Shown here: positions 1-11,900 of the stretch, piece after piece
How the letters are laid out: each line of letters starts with the position of its first letter
Numbering within the stretch: the first letter of the stretch is position 1
Position numbers and translations under genes: made by a program
NCBI RefSeq assembly: GCF_048773025.1
Contig: NC_133540.1
Span: 120,780,501-120,844,500 of the forward strand
DNA: 64,000 bases
Direction: 5' to 3'
Origin: Camelus bactrianus
Lineage: Eukaryota > Chordata > Mammalia > Artiodactyla > Camelidae
The notes under the pieces: model-generated
Databases searched by the model: none
Told to the model about the DNA's origin: nothing
What the model saw: the letters and a program-made list of their open reading frames with translations, nothing else

Positions 1-647
1 ATGCCGGTACGGAATGATGATAACTCAAGGTTGTCTGCATGCCAAGGACTACAGGGTTGAAAGATACACTTTCCCAAGCCCTTTCCACCTTAATATACCA
101 TATTACTATTTTGTGATCTGTAATGATTCTTATTTTCAAAGATAGAATGAGTGATTTCTGTGCAAGAATGGCTGAAATTATCCATGTAATAAAACACTTC
201 CTCCATATTTATTCTTGGATTCATTGTACTACTTGTCTCTTTGATGATTGTGTACTTCATAAAATGTTCTCAACTACAGTGAAGTAAAAAGAGGTTACGT
301 AATCAAGCTGATGTTAGTACTTGTGGTAAACAAATTTCAAAGTAGACATGCATATTCATTTCAACTATAGGCTGAAACAAGGTATGTGAAAATATTCAGA
401 TTCTGAGTTCACATTACAGTTTGTAGCTATGAAAATAGTCATATGGCTAATAAACTATTTTGCTCTAGTAAGAAGTTTTTATCTTTATAAAGAAAACATC
501 ATGATGATGATGATGATTTTGTTAGGGAATAAGAATTCTTTAAAGAAATTCAAGAGAAATATGATCAGTTTCATCCACTTAAGCTCATTTATAAAGCTAT
601 TTAATGGTGATGATAATTCATCTCCTACTTTTTCTATCCATCAGTGT
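1..647. other. Upstream intergenic DNA, nothing recognised
   Basis: AT-rich non-coding sequence with a short ATG/ATT microsatellite around 501-517. The short open frames have no recognisable protein family and no coding character. I see nothing else to annotate here. Confidence 0.6.
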
Positions 648-843
648 CAAGAACTGCACTGTTCAGTGGGGTAGCCACTAGGCACCTTGGACTAAGTTTG
701 AATTTAAATTAATTAAAATTAAATAAAATGAGAAAGTATCTTCTAACCTCACACTAGCTACATGTCAAGTGTCAAAGAGCCCTCTGTGGCCACCATACTG
801 GATAGCGCAGATCCAGAACATTTCTATCACAGAATGTACTATG
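648..843 (-). mobile_element. MER5-type hAT-Charlie DNA transposon (non-autonomous)
   Basis: The sequence resembles the MER5A/B consensus as I recall it. A gtagccactag motif comes near the start, an AT-rich centre follows, then tagctacatgtcaagtg, a degenerate tggccaccatactggatagcgcag, and finally catttctatcac. It is an ancient, diverged copy about 2 kb upstream of the ADGRA3 start codon. The orientation is by comparison with the remembered consensus. Confidence 0.7.
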
Positions 844-849
844 CACATG

Positions 850-1900
850 GCTGGATTCACATAGTTCAATTTCAAAAAATGTTGGTCATATGAAGTGCTA
901 CTCAATTTAACGCAATAGTGTATGTTAAGGAGAGGAAATTTATTTACTACTGAGACAGTTCTAGTCATATAAAGAGGATCCTAGGAATTGGTCCCTAAGA
1001 TAGACTCTGTAGGGGCCCTAGGCAGTAATGACCTTAGACTTAGGCAAGAAAAACCCTGTCCTGGCTCTGCATTTTAGAGGGCACCATCCTAGCTCTCCTC
1101 CCCAAGGGCCAAGGGATGTGTCCCCAAGAGCTTGCATCCCCTTTGTACTTCTAGACCTTGGCTAAGGAGCCCAGGACCCTGGAATTTGCTGATTGAAAAT
1201 TCCCAAGGCTAATTCCAGGGCCTGAGCAGGCCTCTTCCCAGAGCTGTCCTCCCAAGGGAGGACCAAACCACCCGTGTGTACACTCCTAAGACTGAGGGGC
1301 TGCCAAGGCGTGGCTGTTTCAGGGTGTGCACGGAGCTTGGTTGAGTGTGTCCAACCAAGGGGCTGGGGTGTCCACACATGAGCAGGAAACCCCCCTTGTT
1401 CATGAATGGAGCTGGCACTAGAAGCAAAAGTGATGAAAGTGTGGACACCAAGGGCTGGGGTCTGCCTCTTCCCTCCCTGCCATGTATGGGGTGGAACTCC
1501 AAGGTATCGGAGAGCTCTGTCCACAAACCTGGTGTTCTATTTCTCAAGGTGGGAGCATAGAATATATTTTATTTGCAAGTTTGATATACTCCTTGTAAAT
1601 ATTTAAACATTGGGTATGTGAGCCCTGGTCTTGCAAATGTTATGTTGGGGCTGGCAGCCTTACATAGAATAATACATTCACCTGGGGTTTCTTGGCTGGT
1701 TTGCTCACGATTGCTCTAACTGGTTACATCTGGGGTATCTTTGGACCCCAGAGGGAAATTTCTTTCTCCAAAGCCTGCCGGTCCATCCAAGCCCCGTGCA
1801 TCTTTTGCAGAGATCATAGCTGGAGTCGCTGAAGGCCAGAAACAGCTATGGAGAGTCCTCTCTCCTGGAGAGGAACCTGTCCCTAGTTCTGCTGTATTAG
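850..1900. other. Intergenic DNA upstream of the CpG island
   Basis: Moderate-GC sequence with no repeat or gene I recognise. Overlapping open frames on both strands between 1162 and 1606 are short, mutually exclusive and resemble no known protein. The stretch leads into the CpG island, so distal promoter elements could lie here, but none can be named from sequence alone. Confidence 0.5.
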
Positions 1901-2351
1901 GGGCAAATCAGAGAACGGTGTGCCAAGAGGAGGCGCGATAACCCTGCCGGGGAGAGAGGTGGGAAAGAGGGCGCGTCCTCTCAAGGTAGCTGGTCCGGGG
2001 CATTCTGCCTCTCCTTTCCTTTCTCCGAGGAAATTCAGCCCTGCTCTTCTCCCGCACTCCAAGCCCGGGGCCAGGGCTCTTAGGGCGGCTCTCAGGGGCG
2101 CATAGTACGGCTTTGTCTGGAGGGCGGTTGGCGTGCGGGATAGTGGCCACCGTGGCTGGAGTTTGGACTAGAACTTTCTTCCGCCCTCCGCACGAGTTAC
2201 CGTACCCCCGCGGTCCCCACAACTCCTGCCCGGAGGCGGGGCGCGCAAGGGGTCGGGGGTCGGGCCCCTGGGCTGGCGGGCGGCGCAGGGCCGGGAGCGC
2301 GCGCCTCTTTCCCGGAGCCACGGGCAGCGAGGGGAGAGGAGACGCCGAAGT

Positions 2352-2420
2352 GGAGGAGGAGGAGGAGGAGGAGGAGGAGGAGGAGGAGGGGAAGGGAAGG
2401 GAAGGGGCGGGGGCGGGCGG
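2352..2420 (+). repeat. (GGA)n microsatellite and adjoining G-tract run
   Basis: About a dozen perfect GGA units (2352-2390) run directly into GGGGAAGGGAAGGGAAGGGG and further G-tracts up to about 2420. Four or more runs of at least three G separated by 1-2 bases fit the canonical G-quadruplex pattern on the + (coding) strand. It lies in the core promoter or 5' leader, about 320-390 bp before the start codon. Confidence 0.8.
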
Positions 2421-2591
2421 CAGCGGCGGGCTGGGAGGAACCGCCGCGGGCAGTGGCCGGGGGAGGCGGCGGCGGCGACGGAGGAGGAGGAGGCGGTGCT
2501 CCCGCCTGTCCGTAGACCGGCGCTGGGACCTGCGCGGCCGTGACCCCGCGACTCCCCGGTGGCCGAGCGCAGCCACAGCGGACAAAGGAGC

Positions 2592-2696
2592 ATGTCGGCG
2601 CCGAAGAGGGCGCGTCCTCTGGCCGCCATGAGGCTCCGGGCGCCGCCGGGCCCGCACCGCGCTCCCGTCCGCCCGGGCGCCGGGGCGGCCCGCTAG
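2592..2696 (+). other. Upstream ORF in the ADGRA3 leader
   Basis: An ATG at 2592 opens 34 codons ending at TAG 2694-2696, 41 bases before the main ATG and in a different frame. A second in-frame ATG at 2628 sits in GCCGCCATGA, close to an ideal Kozak context, and shares the same stop. If transcription starts upstream of 2592, most scanning ribosomes would meet this ORF first and would have to reinitiate to make the receptor. The ORF is seen in the sequence; the regulatory role is inference. Confidence 0.55.
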
Positions 2697-2737
2697 GCCA
2701 GCGCTCCGCCCTCGGCCCGCAGGCCCCGGCCCGCAGC

Positions 2738-2988
2738 ATGGAGCCGCCCGGGCGCCCGCGGGGCCGCGCGCCGCCGCCTCTGCTGCTGCCGCTGGCGCTG
2801 CTGGCGCTGCTCGCGCTGCTGGGAGGAGGCGGCGGGGCCGCGGCGCTGCCCCCGGGCTGCAAGCACGACGGGCGGCCCCGAGGGGCCGGCAGGGCGGCGG
2901 GCACCGCCGAGGGCAAGGTGGTGTGCAGCAGCTTGGAGCTCGCGCAGGTCCTGCCCCCGGACACGCTGCCCAACCGCACGGTCACCCT
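2738..2988 (+). CDS. ADGRA3: ADGRA3 exon 1: signal peptide and N-terminal region
   Basis: This is coding exon 1, residues 1-84. The ATG at 2738 has A at -3 and G at +4, a strong start context, and no in-frame ATG lies upstream in the leader. Residues 13-29 form a leucine/alanine hydrophobic core, followed by Gly5-Ala3, typical of a cleaved signal peptide with cleavage near residue 36-38. Two cysteines (C41, C63) may form an LRR N-terminal cap. The donor is CCT|GTGAGT at 2989 (phase 2: codon 84 is split CT|G). The Gly run looks about two residues shorter than my recollection of the human protein. Confidence 0.95.
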
Positions 2989-5900
2989 GTGAGTAGCACG
3001 CGGGGCGCCACTCTGCCCTCGCGCCCGGTCCCCCTTCCTCCCTCCTGGCGCTTTCCCGTCGCGCCGCTTCTCCCTGTGCGCCGCTTGGAAGAGGGTCCCG
3101 CCGGCATCCCCGCGCCTTTGTGGGAAGGAAGCTGCAGGCGGGGGATGGTGGTGGGGGAAGACCCGGTGGGCTCGGCCTGGGCGCACTTCTGGGGCGGGCC
3201 AGCGAGTGTGCCCTCGAGCCCCCTCCCAGCTCCGCCAGTTTGCAAAGTAAAAGTTTTAGGGTTTCCTGGTGCGGTCCCGGCGCAGCGTTGCGGTCGCAGC
3301 GCGGTGCCACGTGAGGATGCAAGTAAACATGCTCTCGGCGGAGTTAAAGCTCATTCATCCCGTGCTTGGGCGTCCAGAAACAGTGCTCTGCTAGAAGCAC
3401 CGGTGCTTCAGCTTCGTGCACGTTAAGTTACTTAGGCGCTAGTTTGCAGAATACTACACGAGGACCTTGAACGGCCCTGTGTGGGATCCCCGATTCCCCA
3501 AGGCTGTTTCCTTTGCTTTTGCACTCTTAGTTGTATGACAGTTATAGAGCACCTTTTAAAATCGAGTTATTTTTAAGGGGCAGAAATACATTTGAGACGA
3601 AGTCGTGCACCTCCTAGCCCTGTGTTCTTGTGTGTGAGCGCTCGTCTTTAAAACTCGGGAACCTCGGAATTGGAAACTGGGAGTTTGTTGAGCCGTCCAA
3701 CTCAAGGGACTTAATTTGCGGATTGAGTTTCCACCTGGAAGAAAAAGTTTTTGGTCTTCTAACTCTGCTACGATTCACCGTCCAGTTTTGCAAGCGTGGT
3801 TCTGCCAACTGTAGCTAAATCTTTGGCCCCAGTGACTCTTGATTTTATTCTCTGAAAGATGAATTGGTTTGGAAAAGTTTGAGAGTGTTTCTAGTGGATA
3901 TTTTGTCGATCTGAAATATGAGCCCCTCGGCGCCGTGTTCCTCTGTGATGTTTTGGTTGGTTTCCTAAAAAAGAATCAAGGCTGCCGCTATGAAAACATG
4001 AAAGTCAGGGGGGCAGCATGACCCGTGAAAAAACTTAAAATATGGTTTTTAATTTAACCCTAATTAAGCAGGACTTAATGGTAAATAAGTATACATTTAA
4101 TTACTAACACCTTTGTTCTTTATTTCCATTTGTTTGAATTAGGAAAGGTTTGACACAGGAAAATTATGTGTTTCTGTTTATGGAGGCCTGAAAATGGTAA
4201 AAGAGTTTTTGTTTCCTTTGACTCCTTTACCAGCACTTGACCATTTGGTAGTGGCAGCAGCTGTATTTATTTCTTAGCCAGGTTCTTTGAAGTGGAAATT
4301 TTGGGTATGGGACCTTAATTACAGCCTGGAGTCAAGTGGAGACAACCTTTGTGTTGGCAATATCCCTTGTAACTCTGAAGAAATTAGTCATCATACATTT
4401 GGGTTCTGGACCAGTGGCGGTTCAGCTGATTCAAGTTTAGGTCGAGTTTTTCTGAATTGTCAACAGTTCTAGCTGGATTAAACCAACTATTTGTAAATTG
4501 TTGATTTTATGGAGAGGGAAGAGTTGATATTGTAGAAAATTACTTTTCAGCATATTATCAAACTATCTCTGAATTTTCAAGAGCTATTTAAATTTTAAGT
4601 GCCTTTGAAATGTCATTTTAATCCAGTTTTTTTGCACCTAAAAGCTCTTTAGATAAAAGTAAAATTGATAAAATTTATTTAGTAAAGGAGAAGAAATTAT
4701 AATTTAAGGATCAAGTAAAGCTAATGTTCTAGATGAAGTGAGTTGAAGGATATCAGTCCTGTTGGAGGGTGTTCTGGGCCAGTTTCCTCATTTTGCTAGG
4801 GAATAAATCAGAGGGTCATGATGGATAAGAGATTTGCCCAAGTTCCCATAGTGAAGGCATGAGGAGGGCCCATGTCTCAGATTCCTGCCCTGTGATTCAG
4901 ATGCTTTCTCATCCTGAACCCTTGCTTTCATCTTCCGTCTTAGTTCAACCCAGTTTTTGTTGAGTGGTTCCGAGGTCGTAGGCAGCACGCTGAGGTTTGG
5001 ACTGGGTATTAGTTTCCTAGGACTGTGGCAAATGACCACGAATCTGATGGCTTCAAGCAACAGATTTCTCTCACAATTCTGGAGGCAAGAAGTCTGAAAT
5101 CAAGGGTTTCAGCAGGGCCACGCTCCCTGTAAAGGCAGAATCCTTCCTTTTTTCTGCTTCTGACATTCTTGGCTTGTGGCAGCCCATCTCCAGTCTCCGC
5201 CTCTGTCTTCACATGGCCTTCCCTGTATGTGTTTCAAATACTCTCCTTTCTTGTAGAGGACACCAGTCATTGAGTTTAGGATCCACCCGAAGTCCAGGAT
5301 GATCTCATCTAAAGATTTGTAATTTAGTTACATCTGCAAAGACACTCTTTCCAAACAAGGTCAGTTTCAGAGATACTAGGGTTTAGAACTTGGACATACA
5401 GTTTGGGGAGACACTCAGTTTTCACTACAGAATATAGGTTAAAAACATGGTCTGTCTTCTCCAGGAACTAACAGGTATTTGGGGAGAAGGATTCGTGAAT
5501 ACATCTCAGAACAGTATGGTAAACGCTCAAGTATCAGAGGCACAAATAGCAACAGGAACCCAGAGGAGGGCAACCACAGCCTCTTTGGGGGCATAGTTGG
5601 TGGCATCGAGGATCAGAGGAGGGTCCAGAGCCAATTTGAGAAGAATGAGAAAGATAATGGTAAAGAAAGTGGTGAAGAAGTCAGGGGATGGAAGCTGGGA
5701 GCCCCCAGCAAGCCCATGGGCATGAAGATGATTGCCTTGCGATGTAGTTAATGTGGCTGGAGAGTCAAGGGCATGTGTCCAGTGCCTGGAGTGGGGACAG
5801 GGCTATGTGGGCAGGTCAAGGACAGTCAGGCTGTCTGGTGGTTTGAGTTTTAATTCTTTAGGTGTGGCCACGTGTTTTCTTTTCTTTTTTTTCTTTTTCC

Positions 5901-8900
5901 TTTTTCTTTAATAATGAAAAATAAGCCTCTTTGTACTTAGTAGATGAACTGGACTTCAATGTAGCTTAAAGCTTAGATCCTTCAACTATTTTAGTGAACA
6001 GCACGTATTTCCATAGCCATGTTTCTAGAGAGGTCTGGCAGAAACCCACAGCTTGACCACCCTTGGTCCTTGAATCTCATGTAGCCTTTTGTATTAAAGG
6101 ATTAAATTCCATTTATTATTTTTATGCACAAATATTGAACTGCATTTAATGTTTTCCTTGGAAATACATTTACTCTATTCCTGTGTTTTACATGAAATGC
6201 TCAATATGAAGTTTTAAAAATTCTGAGGACATCAGTGGTAGAAAGTTTCACAGGTTTAGTCCTGCTTTTCCAGATGTTAGTGTTTACCCCACGATGCTGT
6301 ATGGTGATTCCAGATAAAGGGGTTTTAAAAATGATTTTTTGATTTGTTAAGTAACTTTGGGACAAAGTCCAGATTTTTCTCAGACTATTTAACAAACTAA
6401 AATATGTATGAGTTTTGGTTTTTACTTTATAAAATATTGCTGATAGCAGAGAACTGATAATTGGATATTACCAGCTCAGCGCCAAGTACACAAAAAGAAG
6501 TGCTTGTATGGTTCCGAAACCTAAACCTGGTTGGAGAGATTTGCACCAAAGCGAAGCAGACATCTAGGGAACAGTTACAGAATTCTGTAACTAAGTAATA
6601 AATCCTGTACTGCTGATTATTTAAATACTTTAGGAAGTCTGAAAAGAGCAGTGGGGCTGGGGGTGCATTGGAAGATTTTTAAATTTTCCTGAAGAAGTTA
6701 GGACTTGAGCATGGCCTGAGGGGAGGAAAAGATGGGGTTGAGTCGGGGGAGAGGGCATTCCAGAGTTACAGTGATGGGTGGTGATAGACTGGCCCTACTG
6801 CAGTGGAGAGAGGGTTTTTGGAACCACTAGTCTGTCCACAGTATTTAAAACATGGGTCTGGCCGAGGTCAGGGAGGGAAGAGTATACCGATGGGAGGAGG
6901 AGGGGGCCAGACCGAAGCTCCCTGGAGCAGTGGCGGAGCCTGAGAAGGAGGAAGCTTCTGGTGAGGTGGGGGCAGCAGCTGGGCAGTATCTGGTCGTCAT
7001 AAAGCCAAGAGAAGTTCAGGTCTGAAGACAGGAGTGGGCGCCTCAGTTGAGAGATGCTGGGAATCAGGAACAGTAAGACCAAGCTGGACCTGACAGCCTG
7101 CCACTTTGGTACCCTCCAGGGACCAGAGGCCACAGAAGGCAGGTTGGGGTGGATTGAGCAGGGAACAGGGTGAGGATGGCGGTAACAGCACCCTGATGAG
7201 GAGGAAGTTTGCTGTGAAGGGAAGAGACTATTAGTCACACCTGAATATGGTTGGGGATAGTTGGGGGGAGGGAGAAATGGATGCTAGAAGGCAAGATGGG
7301 ATGGGAGCTGAAGCCCCGTGAGGGGGCTGGCTTTTGACAGCAGGGACATTCCATCCCCACGTGGTGACAGGAGGGAGCGTGGGCAGACAGGCAGACAGGT
7401 GGGGTGAAGATGGCCTTCCTGCCCCATGGCTTTTATTTTCTCAAAGACCTGGAGGCAGAGTCGGGGGGGGGGGTGCGTAGGTGGTGTGAAGGGCGAGGTA
7501 AAGAGGAGTGAAGCCCTTCTGAAAGGGGGGAGCGGGCGAGTGACCATCCTGGGGATTGCGGAATGTCACCGGGGTGGAGTTGTGTCCATTTTTGCTTGTG
7601 ATCAAATCCAAAGGGAGATGGTTGGCACAGTGATTTCTCTCCCGCCGCTTTCAGTTTAGAGATGAGAACGGGTGGGATTAGCCAGTTGGCTTCATTGCCA
7701 GGTGAGCGCAACAGAGGGAGAGAAGGAGCAAGGTGATTTTAATGAATAGACTCGAAAGTTGGCCTGAATTCCTGTGGGTCAAGGATAAGGTTTTTATCTT
7801 TGAATTCAAGGTCTTCTTTTCCTCTGGAGCCGTATTTCCCAATACTCAGCACAACTTTTCTTCCCTACGCACGTCGATTGAGGCACTATTAATATTGTAA
7901 GCACAGTGCTGAGTGCTAAGGATTCAGAGATAAAGTCTTTCAGGTACCATGGAACTTGGAGTCCACCTTGGCAATCAGTGCTAGGCTGACTCCCCCATTT
8001 CTTGTGACCGCATCCCACCTCATGTTTGCTTACATTACTGCAGCTGTCATACTGTTTGGAATTATTTAATTGATAGTCCTCACTCTCTTACCAGATTGTA
8101 AATTTTTTTTTTAAATTGAAGTATAGTTGATTTAGTTGGATATACAACACAGTAATTCAATATTTTTATAACTTTAAATGGAGTATAATCTATAACAAAA
8201 GAATGGCTATATTTCTCTGTGATGTGTCATATATCCTTGTTGCTTACTTATTTTTTACACAGTAGTTTGTATCTCCCAATCCCCTAACCTTATCTTGCCC
8301 ATCTCCCCATTCCCTCTCCCTACCCATAGCCATTAGTTTGTTCTCTGTATCTGAGAGTCTCTTTTTGTTTTATTTACATTCCTTTGTTTTGTTTTTTATA
8401 TCCACATATTAAGTGATGACCGAGTATTTGTCTTTCTCTGTCTGACATTTCTCTAAGCATAATACTTTGTAGGTCCATCCACCTTATTGCAAAGGCAAAA
8501 TTTCTTTTTTATGTCTGAGTAATATTCCATTGTAAATATGTACTACATTTTCTTTGTTCATTCATCTGTTGATGGGCACTTAGGTTGCTTTCATATCTAG
8601 GCTATTGTAAATAGTGCTGCTATGAACATTGAGGTGTATGCATCTTTTTGAATTAGTGCTTTCGTTTTCTTCAGATATATTTTTGTTTTCTTCAGGTATA
8701 TACCTAGCAGTGGAGTTTCTGGATCATATGGTAGTTCTATTTTTAGTTTTCTGAGGAACCTCCACACTGTTTTCCATAGTGGCTGCACCAGATTGTGAAC
8801 TCTTGATGGTGATATTTATGTCTGTATCCTCAGTGTTTATCACATGAACACTCAGTAAATCTTTGTACAAAGAAGCCCCATTTTCCCCATTATTTTTTTT

Positions 8901-11900
8901 TCCCCTCAAGTAGGGCTAGGGGAAGAATCTTGCATTATTTTTAACATGGGATGGTGGCTGTATCATCGATAAGCTTTGAGAGCCTTCAAAGAAGAATATC
9001 CAGTCTACAAGGTGAAGGCCTAAATTCCCACTCTGCATTTGGTAGTGAAAAGTGTCTCTCTCTTTCCCAGATTAATTTGTTTTTTTCTTCCTCATTTCTT
9101 GATCCACTTCCCTCCTACTTTTTGAGAAACTGTCACTTATCTTTTCAGTGTTTTAAGTTTCTCCCCTAATTTGTGATATTTCTCCTTGGTGTATTTAGCC
9201 TCTGTTTAAAAACAAAAACAAAAACAAAAAAACTCCCCTTCCCCAAACCACCCTGTAGCAGCAGCACTTGGGAGCAGCTGCTCTTCCTTCACAATTAAGC
9301 TTCTTAGAAAGTAGTGTGAATCCATCCTCTGCATTTCCTTATCTCTTATTTCAGTTTCAGTCCATTGTTGTCTGGTTTTTGCACTGTGCCTTGCCTGGAA
9401 TCTGCCTGGATTCAAAGATCTTCCATTCCTCCACTGCATGTGTGGTTGTCTTCTGGTCCTTCAGCTTGGTGGTCACCACATCAGTTATCATGTTCACTTA
9501 ATTACTCAATTTAGGCAGTTTCACATGGTTTGGGCTCAGAAACTCCTGTGAGGAAATGGCTAGCTTGGCTGCATGATCTCCTGCCAAAATAGACCATGAA
9601 GAACAGTGCCTCCAGGGGCGTGGTGTGCTTTTTAAGGCAAAGCGCTAAGGAATGGGTGTCGTCCACTCTGAACCAGGATAAACACAGATTGTCTACTTGA
9701 GATTATTGCCGACTTAGAGAACCCTAGTTAACTGTCTACTATGACTTGATTTTTCATAGCTCCTTGCTGGGGAAAAAAAAGGTATTTAAGTTCTTCCCTC
9801 AGGGATAAAGTTGAAAAACTTGTCCATCAACTTAGCTAAAATAGCTTTTAGCAACCATAGACGGGGGCCATGATGTAAGAATTTTGTCAGACTTCCCCTT
9901 TTTAAGCTTTATGTTCTCAGGTCCTTGTGTTAGTGTTTCCATCATTTTTCATTTTAGTGTTGAAAGAAACTTAAAACTGCAGGTGCCTTATTGTCACTGC
10001 ATGCAGCAGAGATGAGAGAGGAATTGTGAAGACCTTCTACACCAAGTCTTAGTACATAGAGTGAGAGTGGATGGTAGCAGCTTGTAAGTGGAAAGGAAAG
10101 TGTTCATTTTTCTGTTGGGGTGTCGATAGTAAAGTCAACGTGAAGATCCTGGTCTTCTCATTGTTCTTTGAAGAGAGTGGGGTTTCACAAAACACTCCTT
10201 AGCTTTCTGCTGAAGTTAATTTGGTAAATCTGCTGTTTCTACTTCTGATGTAACCTTAAAGGGTCCATGATTGAGTTGGCTAATGTACATAGTTAAAAAC
10301 TTTCTTTCTAATGCTTGTTCGACTTTCTGCTAAAACTAGTTTGGTAATTATCTTAAACTACCATGAGTAGTACAAACTAAGGTGTCCATAAAGCCTTCAC
10401 AACTTGATAGAGTTGACCCTTGAACAACATGGATTTGAGTCATGTGCAGGGGTGCACTTATGCATGAAATTTTATCAGTGGTAAATGCTATAGACTGAGG
10501 TTGGTGAATCGTAGATCTGGATTAACTTGTATGCTGAAGGCTGACTATAAATTATGCTGAGATTCTCGACTTGGTGGAGGGCCCTAACCCCCATGTTGTT
10601 CAGTGGTCAACTGTATATAAGTGCCCTTAACTGATCTACAAGTTCTGATGGCAACCAGCGTTGTGACATATATCATGTGCCATACTGTGCCAAGTGCTCT
10701 GCATACGTGTCTCAGTTGTTAAAGCAACTTCTCCAGGTTGGTGGTGTCTCCATTTTTCAGGTGTGCCAACTGAGTGTGGACAGGTAAATTGGTTCTCTCC
10801 AGTTGCACACTTGAGGCTTCTGGCCCAGGACTGTGGCCTTTAGGCCTGTAAGTCTCACTGTTACTAGGTCCATAAAAGTCACAACGTGAATACTCATTTT
10901 GGCAGTAGGGGTGGGGGTAAGACTTTGAAGAACAAAAGATACAGGGGACTTGTTTAAACCATTTCTTTAGAGCTGGCTGACGGATGTGGAAACAAAGGAA
11001 CTTGGAATCTTAACCTGGTACTTGTTTTGCTGTTCAGCTAACTCAGGGAGGAAGTTTAACATCTTGTTTTGCTGTTACCAGGTGACCCGGGCGTCATACT
11101 TAGGACCTCAGTGTGGTATTGATTATTCCGGAGTCCTCTTACCTGCATTCTTGAGATTGAAATTTTGGTCCTGGAGTAATCAATGACCTTTCTCAGTCAT
11201 AGCTGCCATATTAAGATGAAAGGAATAAGGACATCATAGGGCGCAGTTGTGTTTTTGGTAGGTCTGCATGGGAAGTGGAAAGAACCCATAAAGCTCTTTT
11301 TAGGGACCACTGACACCTGCCTGTCAAAGCTGAGTCTGGGTAGGCAGGGAACTGGCATTCCTACCCCTTATTTGATACAGATGACTGGAAAGGAGGATAC
11401 AGGGGAAATAGCAACGAGTCTGAATGGATACAGAGGCTCACATCAGCTTTGCTGCCAAGTAGAATGGTGACCCTTGGCAAATCATAATTTTTATGGCTCT
11501 CGCTTTCCTGAAGAGTAAAATAGGGCTTTGCATTAAATTATCTTTAAGGTTTTTTTTAGCTGCTGAAATTCAAGGTTACTGAGATAATTTTTAAAAATCC
11601 AGAGCTTATATGCACATTTAATGAAGCTCAGATTGTTGTATTAGAGGGCACTCATCGCAATATAATAGTAACTAAGTGCCAGGGCTGTTTGCTGGGTGGG
11701 TGTTGGGTCTGTTCAGTCCTTAGCACCTGGCCTGCCTGGTTCTCCAGCCCGCAGACCTCTTCCCACCCATCTTAGGCTAACTGCCCCTCAGTTACTGGCT
11801 GGGCCATGCCCTCATTCCCTAGGGCTCATCCCAGCATCCGCAGGACCTTGTGCTTTCATCTTGTTAACTGGATTTTTTTTTTTTTTTTTTTTTTTTTGGT

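Larger units (their letters stand above)
1905..3330 (+). promoter_or_regulatory. ADGRA3: CpG-island promoter and 5' leader of ADGRA3
   Basis: GC content and CpG density rise sharply at about 1.9 kb and fall after about 3.3 kb, spanning the first coding exon. There are many GGGCGG/CCGCCC (Sp1-type) boxes and no convincing TATA box. This is typical of a broadly expressed TATA-less mammalian promoter with dispersed start sites. The transcription start cannot be placed exactly; it probably lies between about 2300 and 2600, leaving a GC-rich leader before the ATG at 2738. The island continues about 340 bp into intron 1. Confidence 0.8.

Noticed and set aside
1162-1606. Overlapping frames on both strands of 60-120 residues
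   Set aside because: They are mutually exclusive and have no homology I recognise, so ordinary noncoding sequence is the simpler reading.
1741-1941. A + strand frame of 66 residues ahead of the CpG island
   Set aside because: It begins at a TTG rather than ATG, has no recognisable domain and shows no splice or promoter context. Probably chance.
1908-3322. Long open frames on the - strand through the promoter (up to 329 residues), rich in Pro/Arg/Ala/Ser
   Set aside because: GC-rich sequence has few stop codons. The frames overlap each other and exon 1, contain low-complexity runs from the GGA array, and resemble no protein family.
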